Shown piece by piece: positions 57,710-64,000 of a DNA stretch of 64,000 nucleotides. The stretch is taken from positions 1 to 64,000 of the forward strand of contig JAGHUA010000001.1 in assembly GCA_018065085.1 (NCBI GenBank). Direction: 5' to 3'. Made by a program: the position numbers and the translations under genes. The stretch is from Candidatus Liminaster caballi (GTDB lineage: Bacteria > Bacteroidota > Bacteroidia > Bacteroidales > UBA3663). Each line of letters begins with the position of its first letter. Positions within the stretch are counted from its first letter, which is position 1. The notes under the pieces are model-generated. The model saw nothing but the letters and a program-made list of their open reading frames with translations. It did no database searches and was not told where the DNA came from.

Positions 57710-60700
57710 ATGAAAAAACTCCTGTCCGTCATTGTTGTGCTCGTTATGAGCGTAACCATGATGATGGCGCAAAAGACCATTACAGGTCACGTAGTTGCTG
57801 CCGAAGATGGAGAACCGATTATCGGTGCAGCCGTTATGGTGAAGGGTACCACACAGGGTGTGGCCACCGATATCGATGGTAACTTTACTATCAAGGTTCC
57901 AGCTTCGGCCAAGACGCTTGTAGTTTCTTACCTCGGCATGACCTCTCAGGAGGTGCCAGTGAAGGATAAGATCACTGTCAAGCTCGAATCAGATTCTCAG
58001 GTCCTGGACGATATCGAGATCGTATCGACAGGTATGGGTAACATGGACAAGCGTCTCTTTACTGGTTCAAGCCAGAAGATCGACGCAGGCAAGGTACAGC
58101 TGGCCGGTGCTACCGACGTGAGTCGCTCACTCGAAGGCCGTGTATCAGGTGTACAGGTTACCAACGTAAGTGGTGCTTTCGGTGCATCTCCTAAGATCCG
58201 TGTCCGTGGTGCTACATCAATCTATGGTAACTCTAAGCCTCTCTGGGTTATCGACGGTGTGATTTATGAGGATAACGTCGATGTGTCGGCTGACGAACTT
58301 TCTTCGGGCGATGCCAAGACCCTTATCTCTTCTGCCGTTGCCGGTCTTAACTCAGACGATATCGAGTCATTCACCATCCTCAAGGACGGTTCGGCTACAT
58401 CTATCTATGGTGCTCGCGCCATGGCTGGTGTGATCGTTATCACCACCAAGAAGGGTTCCAAGGGCCGCGCTTCGGTTAACTACACCGGCGAGTTCTCTAC
58501 TCGTCTCAAGCCTTCATACAAGAACTACAACATCATGAACTCTCAGGAGATGATGGGTATCTACAAGGAAATGGAGGACAAGGGCTGGTTGCAGATCGAA
58601 AGCCTTTCAAATGCTTCTAACTCTGGTGTATATGGTTACATGTTCCAACAGCTCCGCAAGTTCGATGAGACAAGCGGCAAGTACGGTCTTGAGAACACTA
58701 TCGCTGCCCGCAACGCTTACCTCCAGGAGGCTGAGTTCCGCAATACCGACTGGTTCGACATGCTGTTCTCTACAGCCGTTTCGCAGAACCACTCTGTCAG
58801 CATCGCCGGTGGTACTGAGAAATCTCAGACATACTTCTCAATGTCATTGATGAACGACCCAGGCTACTTCGTAAACCGCAACAGCGTTAAGCGTTACACC
58901 TTCAACGGCAATACATCTTATGATATTCTTAAGAATGTGACTGTCAAGCTCGCTGCCCAGGGTAGCCACCGTGATCAGGAGGCTCCTGGCTCACTCAACC
59001 AGACCACCGACGTTGTAACAGGTGAGGTGAAGCGTGACTTCGATATCAACCCATTCTCGTTCGCGATGAACACCAGCCGCTGCTTGGATCCAAACATCAA
59101 CTACACTCGCTTCTACAACCCATTCAACATCTTCAATGAGTTGGAGAACAACTATAACGACATCGCGGTTGACGAAATCATGATGCGTGGCGAGATCGAG
59201 TACAAGCCTATCAAGAGCGTGACCCTCTCAGGTTTGATCTCTGCCCGTATGTCTCACACCAAGCGTCAGCACAACGTAATGGACGATTCGAACCAGGCCA
59301 ACGCTTACCGCGCAGGTGCTGATCAGAGCGATGATAACTCTACCATCCGCGACTCGAACCCATTGCTCTATACCGACCCAGACAACGACCTCGCTCTTCC
59401 TGAGTCTGTATTGCCACAGGGCGGTATCAAGTACCAGTATGATGACAAGATGCGTTCTAACAACCTTCGTTTCATCGCTGAATACCGTGACGTTTACAAC
59501 GAGAAGCACACTGTCAACGCTATGGCAGGTACAGAGCTCTCGACCGTACGCCGTACAGCTACAAACTGGACTGGCTGGGGCTACCAGTACAACAATGGTG
59601 GCATCACCTACACTCCATACCTCTGGCTCAAGATGTGCAACGAGGAGAACACCGAATACTTCGGCGAGTCGTTCACACAGACCAACACCCTCGCCTTCTA
59701 CGGCCAGGCTGTATATAGCTTCGATCAGCGATACACCATCAACGGTACATTCCGTTATGAGGGTACCAACCGTCTCGGCAAGGCCACATCTTCACGCTGG
59801 TTGCCTACATGGAACATCTCTGGTAGCTACGACATGGGTTCTGAGCCATTCATGGAGTCTATCCGTCACTGGCTCTCACAGCTCAAGTTCCGCGGCAGTT
59901 ACTCTCTTACCGCCGATACAGGACCTTCGTTCGTAACCAACGCTACAGCTATCTATAAGACTGTCAACATCTGGCGTCCAACAACATCAGCTGCTGAGTC
60001 TGGTATTGAGATCGAGAGCATCGCCAACACCGAGCTTACCTACGAGAAGAAGCACGAGCTCAACGTAGGTGCCGACTTCGGTTTCATCGACGACCGTCTC
60101 GCTCTTACAGCCGACGTTTACTGGCGTAACAACTTCGACCTCATCGGTCGCACATACACCCAGGGTGCCGGTGGTCAGATTGCAAAGTGGGCTAACGTTG
60201 CCGACATGGAGTCAAGCGGTGTCGAGCTCGGTCTTTCTACTGTCAACATCCAGCAGAGAGGTTTCCGTTGGACATCCGACCTCATCTGGACCAAGACTAA
60301 GAACAAGATCACCAACCTCAAGACTTCGAGCCGTGCCATCGACCTCGTAAGTGCTTCAGGCTACGCTCTTCAGGGCTTCCCTGTTCGCGCCATCTTCAGC
60401 TACCAGTTCTCTGGTCTTAACGAGGAAGGTCTGCCTGTAATCGTTAATGAATATAATGAGGAGACCGTTGGTGACATCAACTTCCAGGAGACTGAGGGTC
60501 TTGAGAACTTCCTCAAGTATGAGGGTCCATCAGATCCAACCTGGTACGGTTCATTCAACAACTCATTCTCTTACAACCACGACAAGCTCGGCAAGTTCGG
60601 TCTCGACGTGTTCATCACCTACAGCGGTGGCAACGTCGTTCGTCTTGAGCCTGTATTCAGCAGCGCATATTCTGACCTTAGCGCACTCCCACGCGAGTTC

Positions 60701-61075
60701 AAGAACCGCTGGATGATGCCTGGCGACGAGCAGAAGACTGACATTCCTACCATTGCCACACGCAACCAGCTCGACCGCTACGGTTCGTCTGCACTCTCTA
60801 TGGCATACAATGCATACAACTATTCTACCGCACGTATCGCTTCTGGCGACTTCGTACGCTTGAAGGAGGTTGCATTCACCTACACAATGCCACAGAAGCT
60901 CGTTGCCAAGAGCGGCTTCATCAGCAATGCTTCACTCAAGGTTTCAGGCACAAACCTCTGCCTGCTCTATGCCGACAAGAAGCTCAATGGTCAGGATCCT
61001 GAGTTTATCAACGCTGGTGGTGTTTCTTCACCAATCAGCAAGCAGTGGACACTCACCGTCCGTCTCGGCTTCTAA
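57710..61075 (+). CDS. SusC/RagA-type TonB-dependent transporter (second)
   Basis: Outer-membrane importer of 1121 residues. A signal peptide ends MMMAQ, followed by a carboxypeptidase-regulatory-like domain (TGHVVAAEDGEPIIGAAVMV ... SYLGMTSQEV). The region after it reads LDDIEIVSTGMGNMDKRLFTGSS, a less usual variant of the LDEVVVVGYG box. The plug has VRGATSIYGNSKPLWVIDGV and DGSATSIYGARAMAGVIVITTKKG, and the barrel ends TVRLGF. It is paired with a susD gene and a metallohydrolase lipoprotein gene, an arrangement associated with import of substrates other than plain polysaccharide; the cargo is unknown. Confidence 0.95.
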   Translation: MKKLLSVIVVLVMSVTMMMAQKTITGHVVAAEDGEPIIGAAVMVKGTTQGVATDIDGNFTIKVPASAKTLVVSYLGMTSQEVPVKDKITVKLESDSQVLDDIEIVSTGMGNMDKRLFTGSSQKIDAGKVQLAGATDVSRSLEGRVSGVQVTNVSGAFGASPKIRVRGATSIYGNSKPLWVIDGVIYEDNVDVSADELSSGDAKTLISSAVAGLNSDDIESFTILKDGSATSIYGARAMAGVIVITTKKGSKGRASVNYTGEFSTRLKPSYKNYNIMNSQEMMGIYKEMEDKGWLQIESLSNASNSGVYGYMFQQLRKFDETSGKYGLENTIAARNAYLQEAEFRNTDWFDMLFSTAVSQNHSVSIAGGTEKSQTYFSMSLMNDPGYFVNRNSVKRYTFNGNTSYDILKNVTVKLAAQGSHRDQEAPGSLNQTTDVVTGEVKRDFDINPFSFAMNTSRCLDPNINYTRFYNPFNIFNELENNYNDIAVDEIMMRGEIEYKPIKSVTLSGLISARMSHTKRQHNVMDDSNQANAYRAGADQSDDNSTIRDSNPLLYTDPDNDLALPESVLPQGGIKYQYDDKMRSNNLRFIAEYRDVYNEKHTVNAMAGTELSTVRRTATNWTGWGYQYNNGGITYTPYLWLKMCNEENTEYFGESFTQTNTLAFYGQAVYSFDQRYTINGTFRYEGTNRLGKATSSRWLPTWNISGSYDMGSEPFMESIRHWLSQLKFRGSYSLTADTGPSFVTNATAIYKTVNIWRPTTSAAESGIEIESIANTELTYEKKHELNVGADFGFIDDRLALTADVYWRNNFDLIGRTYTQGAGGQIAKWANVADMESSGVELGLSTVNIQQRGFRWTSDLIWTKTKNKITNLKTSSRAIDLVSASGYALQGFPVRAIFSYQFSGLNEEGLPVIVNEYNEETVGDINFQETEGLENFLKYEGPSDPTWYGSFNNSFSYNHDKLGKFGLDVFITYSGGNVVRLEPVFSSAYSDLSALPREFKNRWMMPGDEQKTDIPTIATRNQLDRYGSSALSMAYNAYNYSTARIASGDFVRLKEVAFTYTMPQKLVAKSGFISNASLKVSGTNLCLLYADKKLNGQDPEFINAGGVSSPISKQWTLTVRLGF

Positions 61076-61106
61076 TTACGCGTACATTATATAATATAGA
61101 TAGAAT

Positions 61107-62828
61107 ATGAAACTAAAATATTTCACACTCGCTGCCCTGGCTCTTGCCACCTTCGCTTCGTGCGACAAGCTCGATGAGGTGCCTGATAACCGTACAGAGA
61201 TTGATTCTGTCGAGAAGGTACAGCTCCTGCTTGCAACAGCATATCCAAACTCTACTCCAGCACGTATCTGCGAGCTCAGCGGCGATAACTATGTCGATGA
61301 CAACGTGGTTGTTCCTGCCACCCACAATGCAGCCTACGAACTTTTCGATGAGGAGACATACAAGTGGGAGGATATCAAGAATTACTCAATCGGTGCTGAC
61401 GACACTCCTTATCAGGTTTGGGAGGCATACTATGGCGGCATCTCTGTATGTAACCATGCAATCGCTGCCATGAAAGAGATGTCTGAGGATCCTGCCAATG
61501 ACCTTCAGCTCTCTGCATACTGGGGCGAGGCTCACGTACTCCGTGCCTATCTCCACTTCGTGCTTGTCAATGTCTTCGCTGAAAGCTACAAGACTGATGC
61601 AGCAAGTGCAGCTGACCGTGGCATTCCTTATGTAACAGAACCTGAGACTACCGTTCAGGTCGATTACTCTACCTCTGAGTTCTGCAAGAACGTCACTGAG
61701 ACCTACAAACTCATCGAGAAGGATCTTCTTGAGGGCATCGATCTCATCAAGAACGAGGCATACAAGGTGCCTGCATACCACTTCAACAAGAATGCAGCCA
61801 ATGCCTTTGCTGCACGTTTCTACCTTTACAAGCGTGACTACAGCAAGGTTATTGAGTATGCCAACGCAGCTCTTGGCAGCAATCCTTCGTCAATGCTCCG
61901 TAAGTGGAATGCCATCAACCAGAACACCATCAACTCGCGTCTGAACGACTTCAACGACGAGAAGGCAAACTGCAACTTCCTCATCCAGTCAACCTACTCA
62001 CTGCAGGATCGTATGCTCTCTGCCTGCCGCTTCGCTTCAAACAACGGTGCCACTATCACCGACTGCGATGGCAACACATGGAATGTTCCTAATGTTCTCG
62101 GCGTTACAATGACCAGCTCTGGTCCTAACTGGAGCGGCCAGCTCCCTTGCTACGACGGTAACCTCTTCATCTGGGGTGAGCAGAAGCTTGGCGTATGGCT
62201 CTTCCGCGTATATGAGTATTTTGAATATACTGACAAGATTGCAGGTATCGGTTTCGTACACATGCTCTATCAGCCATTCACAGCCGAGGAGACTCTTCTC
62301 TGCCGTGCCGAGGCTAAGCTTTATCTTGGCGACCGCAACGGTGCAATCCAGGATCTTGAGTACTGGACAGGCTCTAAGCTTGTCAAGGATCCTCTGACAA
62401 TTGCCAACATCCGCAAGAAGTACAGCCGTTCAAGCGAGAATGACTGGGTAAGCGATCTTCACCCTGCTGAGATGGGCTTTGAGAAAGTTCTCACCGGCGA
62501 TGACGCATCAGTACTTGACTGCTTGCTCCACTTCCGCCGTATCGAGACTCTCTACGAAGGTCTCCGCTGGTACGATATCAAGCGTTATGGCATCACCGTT
62601 CGTCACCACTATCGTGACGCTAACGAGGATGACATCCACACTGACTCACTGACTTGGAACGATCCTCGCCGTGTGCTTCAGTTGCCTAACAACGTTATCG
62701 AGGCAGGTTTCCCTGGCAGCCGTCCTGGTTCATCAGCTGGCGGTGGCAGCGGCAGCGGCTATCAGACTCACACTCCTGAGCCACAGCGTCCACTCGCTGG
62801 CAACCCAACTAAATTTGAGAACAAATAA
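61107..62828 (+). CDS. SusD/RagB-type lipoprotein (second)
   Basis: A 573-residue surface lipoprotein with lipid Cys near residue 19 (TFASCDKLD). It has SusD features: VWEAYYGGISVCNHAI, GEAHVLRAYLHFVLVNVFAES, the NAANAFAARFYLYKRDYSKV TPR region, and YEGLRWYDIKRYGI near the end. The C-terminus is a Gly/Ser-rich stretch followed by THTPEPQRPLAG, an unusual low-complexity tail. It begins 31 bp after the SusC stop and presumably caps that transporter. Confidence 0.94.
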   Translation: MKLKYFTLAALALATFASCDKLDEVPDNRTEIDSVEKVQLLLATAYPNSTPARICELSGDNYVDDNVVVPATHNAAYELFDEETYKWEDIKNYSIGADDTPYQVWEAYYGGISVCNHAIAAMKEMSEDPANDLQLSAYWGEAHVLRAYLHFVLVNVFAESYKTDAASAADRGIPYVTEPETTVQVDYSTSEFCKNVTETYKLIEKDLLEGIDLIKNEAYKVPAYHFNKNAANAFAARFYLYKRDYSKVIEYANAALGSNPSSMLRKWNAINQNTINSRLNDFNDEKANCNFLIQSTYSLQDRMLSACRFASNNGATITDCDGNTWNVPNVLGVTMTSSGPNWSGQLPCYDGNLFIWGEQKLGVWLFRVYEYFEYTDKIAGIGFVHMLYQPFTAEETLLCRAEAKLYLGDRNGAIQDLEYWTGSKLVKDPLTIANIRKKYSRSSENDWVSDLHPAEMGFEKVLTGDDASVLDCLLHFRRIETLYEGLRWYDIKRYGITVRHHYRDANEDDIHTDSLTWNDPRRVLQLPNNVIEAGFPGSRPGSSAGGGSGSGYQTHTPEPQRPLAGNPTKFENK

Positions 62829-62847
62829 AGCATCATTGTAGTACATT

Positions 62848-64000
62848 ATGAAAAAGTTTATCTATACATTTGCCATTCTGGCTACTTTGTGCGGATTGAC
62901 AGCATGTGGCAATGACGAAGATTTCACAGAGAGCATCTTCGACACCACAACTCCAGTAGTCGATCCTAATGCCACAACCTATCCTTTCGACCAGTGGATC
63001 TACGATGAGTTTGTTGTTCCTTACAACACTCAGATTGACTATAAGCTGGTGTTCACAGCCACCAACCTGGCATATCAGGTTACTCCAGCCGACTATAAGA
63101 AGTCTCAGCTTCTTGCCCACTTCATCAAGTACCTGTTCTATGACGTATATAACAAGTACGGCGAGAAGGATGCTAATGGCAATCCTCTGTTCATGAAGAA
63201 GTACGGTCCACGTCTGTTCCACTTCATCGGCTCTCCAATGTCTTCTCCATCAACCCACACCGAGACCCAGGGTTACGCTTCTGGCGGTGTTAAGATCACA
63301 TTGGTCAATGTCAACAACATGCGTACATGGAACGAGGGCGTTGTTTACACTCCTAACGACATCGCTGCTTTGAACAAGGATCAGTTCCACGTTCTTCACC
63401 ACGAGTTCTCGCACATCATGCACCAGACCAAGTCATATCCTGTGGCATTCGGTCAGGTTACTCCAGGCTCATACGATCCACGTAACTGGCAGGAGCGCGA
63501 CTCTACAGAGAGCCACAGACTCGGTTATCTCACCCAGTACGGTTCGAGCGCCAACACCGAGGACTTCGTTGAGAACCTCTCTTGTATCATCACCGATACT
63601 CCAGAGCGCTGGATGTCTTGTCTGACTCTCTGCTGTCTTAACGGTGGCGTACGCGAGGGCGATATCGACCTTATGTATGCTTTCATCGACAGCCTCGGCA
63701 TCGATGTTGACAAGGCAGGTGCCGTTTGGAACAAGATCAACATCAACAAGGAGCTCGCTCAGAACGAAGAAACCAAGAAATATGAGGAGACAGGCCGCTA
63801 CGTGCTCGATCAGCACAAGGGTGATGCCATAGGTAACTCAGATGTAGCCCTCAAGTTCGAGGCAGAAAAGAGTTTCACTTCATTCCGTGACTTCGTGAAG
63901 GAATGGGTTGAGGTTGACAACTCAGGCGAGACCAAGGGTCTGAACGCTGTGCTCAAGAAGATCGAGATTGCCACAAAGTGGTATGTCGAGAACTGGGGCA
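62848..64000 (+). CDS. Zinc metallohydrolase lipoprotein, 3' end outside window
   Basis: An open frame of at least 384 codons running off the right edge. The signal MKKFIYTFAILATLCGLTACGNDED gives a lipid Cys at about residue 20. The zinc motif is HHEFSHIMHQ with His185, Glu186 and His189, and a downstream EDFVENLSCII may supply the third ligand. This fits the 'substrate import-associated zinc metallohydrolase lipoprotein' group that accompanies SusC/SusD pairs. It would process peptide or other material at the cell surface before uptake (inference). It starts 19 bp after the SusD stop. Confidence 0.85.
   Translation, partial: MKKFIYTFAILATLCGLTACGNDEDFTESIFDTTTPVVDPNATTYPFDQWIYDEFVVPYNTQIDYKLVFTATNLAYQVTPADYKKSQLLAHFIKYLFYDVYNKYGEKDANGNPLFMKKYGPRLFHFIGSPMSSPSTHTETQGYASGGVKITLVNVNNMRTWNEGVVYTPNDIAALNKDQFHVLHHEFSHIMHQTKSYPVAFGQVTPGSYDPRNWQERDSTESHRLGYLTQYGSSANTEDFVENLSCIITDTPERWMSCLTLCCLNGGVREGDIDLMYAFIDSLGIDVDKAGAVWNKININKELAQNEETKKYEETGRYVLDQHKGDAIGNSDVALKFEAEKSFTSFRDFVKEWVEVDNSGETKGLNAVLKKIEIATKWYVENWG

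Overview
The window reads as chromosomal DNA of a Bacteroidales bacterium, most likely Prevotellaceae. The evidence is three SusC/RagA- or Oar-type TonB receptors, two SusD-type lipoproteins, promoters of the Bacteroidota type (TTTG, about 20 bp, TAnnTTTG), lipoproteins with a Cys after a short signal, and several secreted proteins ending in a short 'YDxQGRR...NGKKVLVK'-like tail. The genus is an inference; no rRNA or tRNA gene was seen.

Layout. 1-650: decayed, 5'-truncated relaxase-like (MobV/Pre type) gene on the minus strand, next to dnaK, whose last codons and stop are duplicated just downstream. 2.9-7 kb: ispF, a secreted subtilisin-like protease, adk and obgE. 7.06-7.25 kb: a 42-bp tandem repeat. 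7.4-14.6 kb (minus): Oar-like TonB receptor, DUF1846 protein and anaerobic ribonucleotide reductase nrdD. nrdD shares overlapping back-to-back promoters with a LysR regulator that leads into an ABC exporter, trmD, a GH2 glycosidase, a serpin and a MoxR ATPase/VWA pair.

24.6-45.2 kb is a polysaccharide utilisation locus for beta-mannan, probably galactomannan: SusC, SusD, two IPT-domain surface lipoproteins, GH5 endo-hydrolase, GH130 mannosylglucose phosphorylase, GPH-type symporter, a four-helix-bundle protein, a cellobiose/mannobiose 2-epimerase, mannose-6-phosphate isomerase, GH36 alpha-galactosidase and a large secreted protein of unknown family. The proposed route is surface cleavage by GH5, uptake, galactose removal by GH36, epimerisation of mannobiose to mannosylglucose, phosphorolysis to mannose-1-phosphate plus glucose, and entry of mannose-6-phosphate into glycolysis. 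Runs of a 9-bp repeat (RCCWATTAG) fill three of its intercistronic gaps.

45.2-50.6 kb holds an AAA_14/DUF4143 ATPase behind a 33-bp tandem-repeat promoter, a secreted Fn3 protein with a 56-residue peptide gene behind it, a 41-bp palindromic repeat array, and class II fructose-bisphosphate aldolase. 50.8-54.95 kb is a phenylalanine/tyrosine biosynthesis operon (prephenate dehydratase, aminotransferase, DAHP synthase-chorismate mutase, prephenate dehydrogenase). Its leader has all the parts of a classical ribosome-mediated attenuator: a leader peptide with eight consecutive Phe/Tyr codons, an antiterminator and a terminator. This is the most striking regulatory element in the window. 55-64 kb: M6 metalloprotease, then a second SusC/SusD pair with a zinc metallohydrolase lipoprotein that runs off the end.
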